This document shows positions 34,083-42,247 of a stretch of DNA of 64,000 nucleotides, one piece after another (positions within the stretch are counted from its first letter, which is position 1; each line of letters opens with the position of its first letter). A program made the translations under genes and the position numbers. This DNA is from Kitasatospora sp052076145 (GTDB taxonomy: Bacteria; Actinomycetota; Actinomycetes; Streptomycetales; Streptomycetaceae), in assembly GCF_052076145.1 (NCBI RefSeq), contig NZ_CP197246.1:248001-312000 (forward strand). The letters are read 5' to 3'. The notes under the pieces were generated by a model. It saw only the letters and a program-made list of their open reading frames with translations. It did not search any database and was not told where the DNA came from.

Positions 34083-35070
34083 TCAGCGCATCATCCGATC
34101 GACGACCACTGCCACTGAACGGGGCACGATCCGCTCCAGGACCGGCAGAACAGGATCCCAGCCGCCGAGAACCACCACCTGCGCGGCGAGCCTGCGGGCG
34201 CGGGACGGCTCGGACAGCTCCACGAGTGCGGCCAGTGCGCGGGCTCGTGTCCCGCGGTGGGCGATCGAGCGGGTGAGAGTCTCGGCCCCGTCCGGATCGC
34301 CGTGCCGGGCCGTCTCCCGGGCGACCGCGAGCAGTGCCCCGCCCTGTGCCCAGCGGTCGTTGATCGAGTGGACCAGGGCCTCAGCCCGGCCCTGATCGCC
34401 GCGCAGGGCCAGCTCCCGGACCACTTCGATCAGCGCCCTGTCCTGTGCCCGGCGGTCGGTGATCGCGTGGGCGAGAGCCTCGGCCCCGCCAGTGTCGCCG
34501 GAGCGGGCCAACTCCCTGACGACGTCCGCCTGCCGCGCCCCGGACAGATCGGGGTCGAGCCGGTCGGCGAGGGTCATGGCCCGCTCGGCCTGCCCGTGCC
34601 GGGCGAGCAGGAGTGTCAGGGACCTCAGCAGGATGTCGTGATCACGGCCGTCAACGGTCTCGAGCAGTGTCTCGGCCCGGTCGGCCAGGGCCAGGACCAC
34701 GTCCTGGTCGGCGGTTTCGGCGACCGCATCCAGCACACATGCCATGTCCCAGGCGTCGAGCGGGGATCTGGCGGAGCGTGGGCGACCAGTGCCTGTTCCC
34801 GCAGCGGCCTTCACCAGCTGCAGAAGGGTCAGCAGGCAGGGCTCGCCTCCCTTGCGCGATGTCTCTTCCCACGTCGTTCTCCGGTGCCAGGCCGCGACGT
34901 CGCTCCCGTTCCCGCATCATCAAGAGCTCTGGCCCCCACTGGGCCAACCCCTCCGGCATGCCTGGTGCCCCCTGGTAAAGCCCTCCGGCTGCGCGCCCGC
35001 GCAGGCGGCCCAACAGTGCGGTGGGACTCCGTCGGATCGCCACGGAGAGGGCGGTCTCCAGGTCGGTCAC
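34083..35070 (-). pseudogene. Helical-repeat protein, frameshifted
   Basis: The downstream frame (34814 to 34083) has four tandem helical repeats of about 35 residues with the pattern REL-A-x-GD-x-x-(R/G)AEALxxxIxDRxAQxxAL, as in proteins linked to STAND NTPases. Upstream, in another frame, a protein-like stretch starts at GTG 35070 (MTDLETALSVAIRRSPTALL...GAPGMPEGLAQWGPELLMMRER) and continues naturally into SDVAAWHRRTTWEETSRKGGEPCLLTLLQLVKAAA if one base is removed near 34903-34908. I read this as one gene of about 328 codons broken by a single frameshift. If the break is real, only a truncated product is made. Confidence 0.55.
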
Positions 35071-35163
35071 CAGCTTCGACGGTGCCTCGGCTGCGTGGTA
35101 ACCCCGATGCGGTGATTCCCAGGAGCATCTACGGTCGTCTCGGTCACAACTCAGGGGGTGCGT

Positions 35164-36381
35164 ATGGAATATCGAATGCTGACCGCGGATGTGGTGAACC
35201 TGCTTCTCGGAGACGGGGAGGCAACCCCGAAGGGCATCGAGACCACCGCCCTGGAGATGGTCCGCACCGGCCGGCTGAAGGGTGAACAGAAGGCCGACGG
35301 TACGGTGACCGTACGGATCGTCCCGCGTACCGCCGACTCGGCACCGCTGCGGCCCGTCGAGGAACTGGTGATCGAACGAATCCGCCGGTGCTGCCGAAGC
35401 GGCGGTGTCGACCGCGTGCCGAGAGGCGCCCTCGGGCCGGGCGACGGCGACGAGTTCTGGGTGTGGTGGCGCAGCTTTCAGAGCAGCGTCCGCGACGAGG
35501 CGACGGCCCTCGGGCCCATACGGCCGGCCAGGAACAAGTACGTGACGTTGATGTATCGGGGTGCGGCCCTCGCAGCCTGGTTCGGCGCCCTGTGGGCCGG
35601 GGTGTCCTGGAGTCCCGACTGGGTGCGGTTCATTCTCAAAGCAGTCCTCATGGTCAGCCTGTGGGGGCTGGTGCGGCTGTCGGACGTCCCGCTCGGGTCC
35701 GGGCCCAGGTTGACGGCCGCCGGACGGCAGGCCGCGCGCGAGTGGCGGACCCACGACCGCGCTGGAGAGCGTCGGCTGCCCAAACGCCAGGTGGGGGTGG
35801 CTGGTCCCGAATCGGCGCTTCCCGTACGCGAGTCACGGCGGATCTGGTCCTCGTACGGCAGATCGTGGCACGTCGTGGACGCCGGGCCGCTGGACACCCC
35901 GCGCTGGGGACACCTGTGGCAGTTCGTGGTGCTGACCGTGGCCGTGTGCGCCGCCTTCGTCGTTGTGGTCGTGGTGAGCCTGACCGCGCGCCCGCGCTTC
36001 GGTTGGGAATGGGACACCGGTCCGGTGCTCACCGGCGTACTGCTGTGGGGCCTGTGGCTGCCGGCCCGCCGTCATGTCCTTGCGGTTCCCGATGAGTCGA
36101 GCTTTCGCGGTGCCGTCATCTCGCGCTGGGACTACGACACTCACTACGACGACCCGTACACGGAGGTCACGCACTACTGCTGCTCCATCGAGGACCCGGC
36201 GACGCGGAAAGCTTGGTCCTTCGAGGTCGACCGGTGGAGCCGGCCGATGTTTTCACGCGAAGCGAACCCGGAGCTCAAGGACCGGTTCCGGGTAGGGGAC
36301 GTCGTCGATGTCCACTGCAGCCCGCGTCGGCGCAAGATCCATCAGATCAGTGTGGTCGAGGCCGCGCCGCGGACCGACTGA
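35164..36381 (+). CDS. Membrane protein of unknown function
   Basis: 405 residues. Residues 1-65 form a soluble domain (LTADVVNLLLGDG...), typical of GPP34-like or winged-helix folds but not assignable. Two hydrophobic hairpins follow (about 135-170 and 255-305). The C-terminal part (HYCCSIEDPATRKAWSFEVDRW... FRVGDVVDVHCSPRRRKIHQI) looks like a beta-barrel tail of DUF-type membrane proteins. The ATG at 35164 is preferred to the GTG at 35158 because AGGGGG lies 5 nt upstream. Product and partner unknown. Confidence 0.7.
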   Translation: MEYRMLTADVVNLLLGDGEATPKGIETTALEMVRTGRLKGEQKADGTVTVRIVPRTADSAPLRPVEELVIERIRRCCRSGGVDRVPRGALGPGDGDEFWVWWRSFQSSVRDEATALGPIRPARNKYVTLMYRGAALAAWFGALWAGVSWSPDWVRFILKAVLMVSLWGLVRLSDVPLGSGPRLTAAGRQAAREWRTHDRAGERRLPKRQVGVAGPESALPVRESRRIWSSYGRSWHVVDAGPLDTPRWGHLWQFVVLTVAVCAAFVVVVVVSLTARPRFGWEWDTGPVLTGVLLWGLWLPARRHVLAVPDESSFRGAVISRWDYDTHYDDPYTEVTHYCCSIEDPATRKAWSFEVDRWSRPMFSREANPELKDRFRVGDVVDVHCSPRRRKIHQISVVEAAPRTD

Positions 36382-36399
36382 CGATCAGATCCGCTCTCC

Positions 36400-36545
36400 A
36401 GCAAGGATGCGGCCCCGGGCCTGGCCCGGGGAGACTCGCTGCGCTCGATCGCGCGGTCCATGGGACGAGCGCCTTCGACCATCAGCGGGAGATCGCCCGC
36501 GACAAGGGCCCCGGGCAGTACCGGGCCCTCGACGCGGTTTTCCAC
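36400..36545 (+). pseudogene. IS30-family transposase N-terminal scrap
   Basis: The frame GLARGDSLRSIARSMGRAPSTIS is the HTH_38 DNA-binding domain of IS30 transposases. It breaks at 36487, and with one base restored continues REIARDKGPGQYRALDA. Only about 45 codons remain, with no catalytic domain. A relic that ends at the stop of the MFS gene. Confidence 0.65.
36413..36431 (+). terminator. GC-rich hairpin after the membrane protein gene
   Basis: Perfect 8-bp stem, CCCCGGGC (36413-36420) and GCCCGGGG (36424-36431), 3-nt loop. It also lies inside the IS30 remnant, so it may not be a dedicated terminator. Confidence 0.35.
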
Positions 36546-36550
36546 ACTGC

Positions 36551-37786
36551 TCAGGCGACGCCGCGGATGCGGTGGACCAGGGCGGCGGCGAGCAGGGTGA
36601 CCAGGGCGGTGGCGACGTAGAGGCCGACGTACCCGCCGCAGTCGGCGACGATCGGCGCGGCGACTGCGGGGGCGAGCACCTGGGGGCCGGAGTTGGCGAT
36701 GTTGATGACGCCGAGGTCCTTGGCGCGGTCGGCGGCGGCGGGCAGGACCTGGGTGACCAGGGCCTGGTCGACGGCCAGGTAGATGCCGTAACCGGCGCCG
36801 AGGACGGCGGCGGCCAGGACGGTGGCGGGCCAGCTGTGCAGGAACGCCAGGATCAGTGCGGCGACGGCCATCACCCCACAGGAGGCGACGACCAAGGCGC
36901 GCCGTCGGCCGGTGCGGTCGGAGACCAGGCCGGACGGGACGGCGGTCAGCAGGGCGGCGAGGGTGTAGACGGCGGTGAGGATCAGCACGCCGGTCTCGGG
37001 TGAGCGGTAGTGCACGGCGTCGGTGAGGTAGTAGAGCAGGTAGAGGGTGCCGATCGCGTTCCCGAGGTTGATCAGGAACCTGGTCAGCCAGGCCCAGCCG
37101 AAGTCCGGGTACCGGCGTGGGCTGACCCAGTAACCGGCCGCCAGGGCCCGGAGGTCGATCGGGGCCCGCAGCTCGCGCGGCAGCACCGGGTCACGGAAGA
37201 GGAACACGAACGGCAGCGCCAGCGCCACGGTCATGGCCGCCGTCGCCGCATAGCCGGGCAGCACGCCGCTGACCAGCACCGTCACCAGCACCGCCCCGAC
37301 CACCAGCCCCAGCGACTGGCTGATCCCGGTCCAGCCGGAGACCACGGCCCGCTGCCCGACCGGCACCTGGTCGGCCACCGGCGCGGTGACCCCCGCCAGC
37401 ATGATGTTGAGGCCCGCCTGTGCGGCCACCCAGCCGGCCGTGATGCCGAGCAGCCCGCCCTGCGCGGCCGTGAGCAGCAGCCCGGCCGCGCCGAGCAGAG
37501 CCCCGGCCAGGATCCACGGTCGGCGGCGCCCGAAGCGCGACGTCGTGCGGTCGGAGAGGGCACCGGCCAGCGGGTTGACCAGCATCGCGACCAGGGCGCC
37601 GACGCCCGTCACCCAGGAGAGCAGCCCGGCCTTGTGGGCGGAGTCGAGGTGTTCGAGCTGCAACGGCAGCAGGATCTGGATCGGCGTGAAGAAGCCGAGG
37701 AAGACCGCGAGGTTCGCGAGGCTGAGCGAGGCCGTCCAGCGCCACGAGACCCGGGCCGTCGGTTCGGACAGGGCACCACCGTCGAT
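36551..37786 (-). CDS. MFS transporter
   Basis: About 410 residues, twelve predicted helices, starting WTASLSLANLAVFLGFFTPIQILLPLQLEHL. Motif A-like GALSDRTTSRFGRRRPW appears after helix 2 and VSDRTGRRR in the second half. A drug or metabolite exporter; substrate unknown. The start is unclear: no ATG, GTG or TTG lies in frame for a long way. An ATC at 37786 has AAGAGG 6 nt upstream; a CTG at 37771 is the other candidate. A 7-bp inverted repeat (37820-37838) about 35 nt upstream is a possible operator. Confidence 0.7.
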   Translation of the reverse strand: MDGGALSEPTARVSWRWTASLSLANLAVFLGFFTPIQILLPLQLEHLDSAHKAGLLSWVTGVGALVAMLVNPLAGALSDRTTSRFGRRRPWILAGALLGAAGLLLTAAQGGLLGITAGWVAAQAGLNIMLAGVTAPVADQVPVGQRAVVSGWTGISQSLGLVVGAVLVTVLVSGVLPGYAATAAMTVALALPFVFLFRDPVLPRELRAPIDLRALAAGYWVSPRRYPDFGWAWLTRFLINLGNAIGTLYLLYYLTDAVHYRSPETGVLILTAVYTLAALLTAVPSGLVSDRTGRRRALVVASCGVMAVAALILAFLHSWPATVLAAAVLGAGYGIYLAVDQALVTQVLPAAADRAKDLGVINIANSGPQVLAPAVAAPIVADCGGYVGLYVATALVTLLAAALVHRIRGVA

Positions 37787-37819
37787 GGCCGACCTCTTCT
37801 CGGAGCGGACAGCTTGGAA

Positions 37820-37838
37820 ACATGAGGCCAGCTCATGT
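37820..37838. promoter_or_regulatory. Inverted repeat upstream of the MFS gene
   Basis: ACATGAG-GCCAG-CTCATGT, a perfect 7-bp dyad with 5-bp spacer, about 35 bp upstream of the MFS start. Typical of repressor operators in size and place. The cognate regulator is not identified; none lies next to the gene. Confidence 0.35.
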
Positions 37839-37908
37839 CCGGCCGAGTGTAGGGCCCGGGGCAGGCACTGCCAAGGCCCCGGGCCACCGGACCCGACAGC
37901 AGCGCCGG

Positions 37909-38382
37909 TCAGCAGTCGCCGACGTAGTAGCGCGCGCACGACCCCTGGAGGTACAGCTCCAGCTCCGGCCCGGCGAGGTTCTCGTACCTGGCCACGTACT
38001 CGACCACCAGCCGCATCTGGTGGATCACGCCGCCCTCCAGCGGGCACAGCGCCGACCGGCCAGGCGGCGGCGCCCCCGGGCCGATCTGCTCCAGCAGGAA
38101 GACCGCCATCGGGTGCGGCAGCAGGGCCGACAGCTCCTCGGGATAGGCCGACTTCAGCAGTTCCAGGTACGACTGCACCGCGCGGACACTCTCGTGGCCG
38201 CTGAAGACCCGCTCCACGACGTTGCGGAAGAAGGCGCTCAGGACGCCGACGAAGGCCGGGCCTGCCAGCTCGATGTCGACCCGTAGCTGTCCGGCCTGCT
38301 TGCCCCCGAGGAAGATCCCGTGCAGGGCCCGGTGCGCGGCGGCTACGGAGTCCCAGGACTGTTCATATGTCGATGTTCCCAT
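37909..38382 (-). CDS. Hypothetical protein
   Basis: 157 residues (begins MGTSTYEQSWDSVAAAH), mostly helical, with no recognised domain, signal peptide or DNA-binding motif. It is preceded by the small C2H2-like membrane protein gene, whose last 20 nt overlap its start, so the two are co-transcribed. It resembles no family I know. Confidence 0.55.
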   Translation of the reverse strand: MGTSTYEQSWDSVAAAHRALHGIFLGGKQAGQLRVDIELAGPAFVGVLSAFFRNVVERVFSGHESVRAVQSYLELLKSAYPEELSALLPHPMAVFLLEQIGPGAPPPGRSALCPLEGGVIHQMRLVVEYVARYENLAGPELELYLQGSCARYYVGDC

Positions 38383-38629
38383 GGTCGTTCACCTCTCTTC
38401 GTAAGCTCCGGCAGGAGACTGCGAGAGCCAGCAACAGGACGGCGACGGCGAGCGCCGGGAGGCAGCCGAGACCCCCGCCGGGGCGCAGCAGTCTGGTCTC
38501 CACCTGGCCGCCGGGAGGGACTCCCGGGTGCTGCTTGGCATAGTGCTCGATCTGCCGCAGGCTGCCCTGGTCCTCGGTGAGCCAGGGCGTCTTGAAACCG
38601 CATTCGCCGCACCAGTAGCGGTAGGCCAT
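38363..38629 (-). CDS. Small membrane protein with Cys2-His2 motif
   Basis: 88 residues. The N-terminal WCGECGFKTPWLTEDQGSL...EHYAKQHP supplies Cys7, Cys10, His29 and His34, a plausible zinc site, followed by a membrane helix (about 53-71). Its end overlaps the next gene's start by 20 nt. Not a known family; short zinc-ribbon membrane proteins of this type are common and uncharacterised in streptomycetes. Confidence 0.6.
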   Translation of the reverse strand: MAYRYWCGECGFKTPWLTEDQGSLRQIEHYAKQHPGVPPGGQVETRLLRPGGGLGCLPALAVAVLLLALAVSCRSLRREVNDHGNIDI

Positions 38630-38795
38630 GTCGACTCCTCACAGTCCTCAAGTCACAGGTCCTCAAGGCACAGGTCCTCAAGCAGCACCGATGCTGGCCG
38701 CCGGGCCGCCCACCGGCCAGGCCAGGGCACCGGCCATCGGTGACCGGCCGTCACGGTAGGGTCGTGCACGGCCGTAATCGACCGGAGGGAGCCCC

Positions 38796-41180
38796 GTGGA
38801 GACGGATCAACTCGGCCCGTTGTTACGTCGGTTGCGGAGCAGGTCGGGGCTGACTCAGGAGGATCTGGCGGGCCGGTCCGGCGTGAGTGTCCGGACCATC
38901 CGCAGGCTGGAGAACGGCAAGTCCACCGACCACCGGCTCGGCACGGTGAACCTGCTCGCGGACGCCCTGGAGGCCGGGCCCGAGGAGCGCCGCCTGCTCG
39001 CGGGCACCCTCGGCAAGGCCGGTACCGCACCGGTCGTGCCCGCACCGGTCGTACCCGCCCCGAGCGGCCCCCGACCGTCGCCGGTACGGGACGCACTCGC
39101 AGGCTCCGCCGACGAGTTGGCCCGGGAGGTCCGGCGGCGCTGGCGGCGCGAGGAGGAACAGCGCCGGGTGCACGACCCCTTCCCGCTGCCGGTGCGCTGG
39201 GCGGCCGCGCCGGCGGGCCTGACGGACCACGAGGACAACTACCGGCTGCTCGAACCGGGCGCCGTGCCCTTCGAGTTGGACCTGAGCGGCGAGGTGCGGA
39301 CCGTCGCCGAGGTCTACCGGAGGATCGACTCCGGGCGGTTGGTGATCCTCGGCCGGGCCGGCTCGGGGAAGTCGATCCTGACGATCAGGTTCGCCCTGGA
39401 CGTCCTGGAGGCGCGGGCCTCCGCCGACCCGGTGCCGGTGATCTTCAGTCTCGGCTCCTGGGATCCTGCGGTCACCGAGCTGCGGGACTGGCTGCTCGGC
39501 CTGCTGCTCCGGGACCATCCGCACCTGGCCCGCCGCGTCCCGAGCGGGGCCACCCTGGCTGCCGCGCTCATCGACGCCGATCTCGTGCTGCCGGTGCTGG
39601 ACGGCTTCGACGAGATCGCGGAGGGCCTGCGGTGCGATGCCCTGCACGCGCTCAACGCCACCTCGCTGCCGCTGGTCGTCACCAGCCGACGCGGCGAGTA
39701 CGCCGAGGCCGTCCAGGCGGCGAACACCCCGCTGGTCCTGGCCGCCGGCATCGAGCTCGCCGGTCTCGGCGTCGAGGACCTGCTCGGCTACCTGCCCCGA
39801 ACCGCCCGCCCGGCCGTCGAGAACGACAGCACCGGCACCGGCTCCGGACCGGTCTGGGCCCGCGTCCTGGCGGACCTGGTCAGCCGGGACACCCCGGCCG
39901 CCCGGCGCCTGGCGTCGGTGCTGAGCACCCCGCTGATGGTCGTCCTGGCCCGGACGATGTACAGCGACGTACGGGACAGCGACCCGGCCGAGCTGCTGGA
40001 CGGCGACCGGTTCCCCACCGAACACGCCCTGGAGGAGCACCTGCTCGCCGGCTTCGTCCCCACCGTCTACCACCGCCGTGCCCCCGGCCCTGCCCTCCCC
40101 CACGGCCCGGACGGGCGGCGCGACCGGGCCCCGGAGCGGGCTCTGCGCTGGCTCGGCCACCTCGCCCACCACCTGGTGCGGCTCGACCGGGACCGGCAGG
40201 ATCTCGCCTGGTGGCAGATCGCCGACTCGCTGCGGCTCTCGACCCGCGTCGCGGTGACCGTACTGGTCTCCGCACTCTGCATCGCGGGGGCCGACTGGGG
40301 CGCCTGCCTGCTCGTCACCCGGCTGGGGCTCGCCGAGATCCTGCTGCAAGGGGCTCTGATGGGCCTGTTCGCGGGGCTGGCCTTCGGCTCGGTGTACGCC
40401 GTCCTGGCCGCCGTCGGCCGCGGGGTCTTCGAGCCGTCCCGGGTGCGGCTACGGCTGCCCGGGGCGTACCAGGGCATCGGCCGGGGGGCGGCCCGGACGT
40501 TCACCGCCCGGTTCGGCAGCGGGCTGCTGGGCGGGTCCGTCATGGGCGTCGGCTGCGCCGTCGCCTTCGCCCTCGAACACGCGCTCTACGACGGCGTCCC
40601 GCTCCTGAACAGCTCGGTGATCAAGGGCACGCTCATCGACATGCTCGGCTTCGGGCTGATCTTCGGCCTGGCCGCCGGTCTGGTCTTCGGGCTGCTGGCC
40701 GTTCTCGAAGCACCGCTGGACGTCACCTCCGCCGCCACCCCGGCGGACCTGCTCTCGTCGAACCGGGCGACGGTCGGCCGACAGGTCGTGGTCCTGATTC
40801 CGCTGCTCACCGTGGCGATCGCCTTCGGCGGGCGGCTGGTCACCGACCTGCTCGGGGTCTTCTTCGGCCGGCTGAGCTGGCCGATGTCGGACGGGCTCTT
40901 CATCGGCGCCGTGGGCGGCCTCGGGGGTGTCAGCTCCTACGTGTTCTCGTTCACCGCCTGGGGGCAGTGGGTCGTCCTGTGCCGCGTCTGGCTGCCGCTG
41001 ACCGGCCTGCTGCCCTGGGACACCGCGGCCTTCCTCGACGACGCGTACCGCCGGGGCGTGCTCCGCCGGGCGGGCGCGGTGTACCAGTTCCGGCACGTCC
41101 GGCTGCAGCACCACCTCGGGCGCACCTTCCGCGAGCAGCAACCCGCCTACGCACCGGCCCGGTTCACCACAGGGACATGA
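38796..41180 (+). CDS. HTH-NACHT-multispan membrane protein
   Basis: 794 residues. N-terminal XRE-type helix-turn-helix (LLRRLRSRSGLTQEDLAGRSGVSVRTIRRLENGK, 8-45), linker, NACHT-type NTPase (VILGRAGSGKSILT near 187-200; VLPVLDGFDEIAEGL as Walker B with the DGFDE form; LVVTSRRGEYAE; STPLMVVLA), then about eight membrane helices (about 480-755). The segment YQFRHVRLQHHLGR is near the C-terminus. The GTG at 38796 has GGAGGGA upstream. Bacterial NACHT proteins include antiphage sensors; here the effector would be the membrane domain or the HTH. Anti-phage function is inference. Single gene, terminated by the hairpin at 41187. Confidence 0.85.
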   Translation: METDQLGPLLRRLRSRSGLTQEDLAGRSGVSVRTIRRLENGKSTDHRLGTVNLLADALEAGPEERRLLAGTLGKAGTAPVVPAPVVPAPSGPRPSPVRDALAGSADELAREVRRRWRREEEQRRVHDPFPLPVRWAAAPAGLTDHEDNYRLLEPGAVPFELDLSGEVRTVAEVYRRIDSGRLVILGRAGSGKSILTIRFALDVLEARASADPVPVIFSLGSWDPAVTELRDWLLGLLLRDHPHLARRVPSGATLAAALIDADLVLPVLDGFDEIAEGLRCDALHALNATSLPLVVTSRRGEYAEAVQAANTPLVLAAGIELAGLGVEDLLGYLPRTARPAVENDSTGTGSGPVWARVLADLVSRDTPAARRLASVLSTPLMVVLARTMYSDVRDSDPAELLDGDRFPTEHALEEHLLAGFVPTVYHRRAPGPALPHGPDGRRDRAPERALRWLGHLAHHLVRLDRDRQDLAWWQIADSLRLSTRVAVTVLVSALCIAGADWGACLLVTRLGLAEILLQGALMGLFAGLAFGSVYAVLAAVGRGVFEPSRVRLRLPGAYQGIGRGAARTFTARFGSGLLGGSVMGVGCAVAFALEHALYDGVPLLNSSVIKGTLIDMLGFGLIFGLAAGLVFGLLAVLEAPLDVTSAATPADLLSSNRATVGRQVVVLIPLLTVAIAFGGRLVTDLLGVFFGRLSWPMSDGLFIGAVGGLGGVSSYVFSFTAWGQWVVLCRVWLPLTGLLPWDTAAFLDDAYRRGVLRRAGAVYQFRHVRLQHHLGRTFREQQPAYAPARFTTGT

Positions 41181-41186
41181 ACGGGG

Positions 41187-41217
41187 GCGGCCACCCGGCA
41201 CCGGGCCGGGTGGCCGC
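41187..41217. terminator. Bidirectional terminator between convergent genes
   Basis: A perfect 13-bp stem (41187-41199 with 41205-41217), loop of 5 nt, between the NACHT gene stop and the cutinase-like gene stop. Confidence 0.85.
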
Positions 41218-41238
41218 ACTCCCCCTGGTCGGGCTGCG

Positions 41239-42012
41239 TCAGGCGGCCGGGTACCAGTACGTCCCGTTGCCGCCCTCGCTGCCGATGGTCCGGGTCATGA
41301 TGTTGCCGTCCTGCCAGTAGAGCGGGTGGTTCTGGAACCAGCCGTTGAAGGAGTCGAGCGAGGTCGCGTCGCAGACCCCGTCGGTGTGGATGCAGTACCG
41401 CTGCACCGGCACCCCGGCGAAGTCCTCGGGGCCGGTGCCGGGCGACACCGCGACCAGCGGCAGCGGCACCCCCTGCGGGATGAGGTGCCAGAAGCCGGTG
41501 CCGGGCTGCATCGGGTCGGCGTAGAGCTTGCCGGAGACCTGCGAGGGCGGGACGTCGGTGCCGTGGCTCGCGACCTTCTGCAGCACCAGGTCGCCGACCC
41601 AGGCGCCCTGCGAGTAGCCGACGATCGTGAAGTGCGCTGCCGGGTCGGCGTGGTAGGTGTTCACCAGGGTGGCCAGCGCGTTCTGGTAGCCCTGGTTCAC
41701 GCTGTCGGCGAAGCTCGGCGCGAAGGGCGCCGGCTGCTCGTTGTGGCTCCCGACGAACGGCCCGCCGCTGGCCGGGTAGCAGACCGGCACGGCGATGCCG
41801 CCGTTGAGGTGCTGGTTCGCGTAGTAGTACGAGTAGGTGCAGCCCGGCGCGTCCGCGGCCGAGCCGGTGCCGCCGATCTCGATGTAGTAGTGGTGCGCGG
41901 AGTCGGCGTGCGCGGCGGTCGGCACGGCGACGGCGGCGGAGAGCGCCAGGGCCACCGCCCCTAGGACGGCCTTCCAACGGCGGATCAGCTTGTACGAGGT
42001 CGGGTCGGACAT
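41239..42012 (-). CDS. Secreted cutinase/PE-PPE-like serine hydrolase
   Basis: 257 residues: signal peptide with cleavage after AAHA, then HHYYIEIGGTGSAADAPGC and the nucleophile motif VGYSQGAW, as in cutinase and PE-PPE-domain hydrolases. Further on, FWHLIPQGVPLPLVAVSPGTGPEDF and YCIHTDGVCD (paired Cys) hold the acid region, and near the end FNGWFQNHPLYW. It acts on extracellular esters or lipids; substrate unknown. Start MSDPTSYK (42012) is chosen because GGGAG lies 11 nt upstream; the MGADSR start at 42030 lacks a ribosome site. Confidence 0.8.
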   Translation of the reverse strand: MSDPTSYKLIRRWKAVLGAVALALSAAVAVPTAAHADSAHHYYIEIGGTGSAADAPGCTYSYYYANQHLNGGIAVPVCYPASGGPFVGSHNEQPAPFAPSFADSVNQGYQNALATLVNTYHADPAAHFTIVGYSQGAWVGDLVLQKVASHGTDVPPSQVSGKLYADPMQPGTGFWHLIPQGVPLPLVAVSPGTGPEDFAGVPVQRYCIHTDGVCDATSLDSFNGWFQNHPLYWQDGNIMTRTIGSEGGNGTYWYPAA

Positions 42013-42247
42013 GCGTGAGTCAGCTCCCATGAGGTCAGGGCGGGTACCCGCACCGGGCGTTCACTCATCCTGCTGGCCGGTCCACCATCCGCCCAGGCCA
42101 ACGAACCGGCCACATATGACCGGGCCCCTTTCCGGCTACCCCGCCGATCGCACGACAGGGGCTGTCAGGGCCGGTCGGTAGGGTTCGGTCATCGATCACC
42201 GGACGATCACTGCACCCGGTGGCTGACCATGGCAAGGAGGGGGTGCT

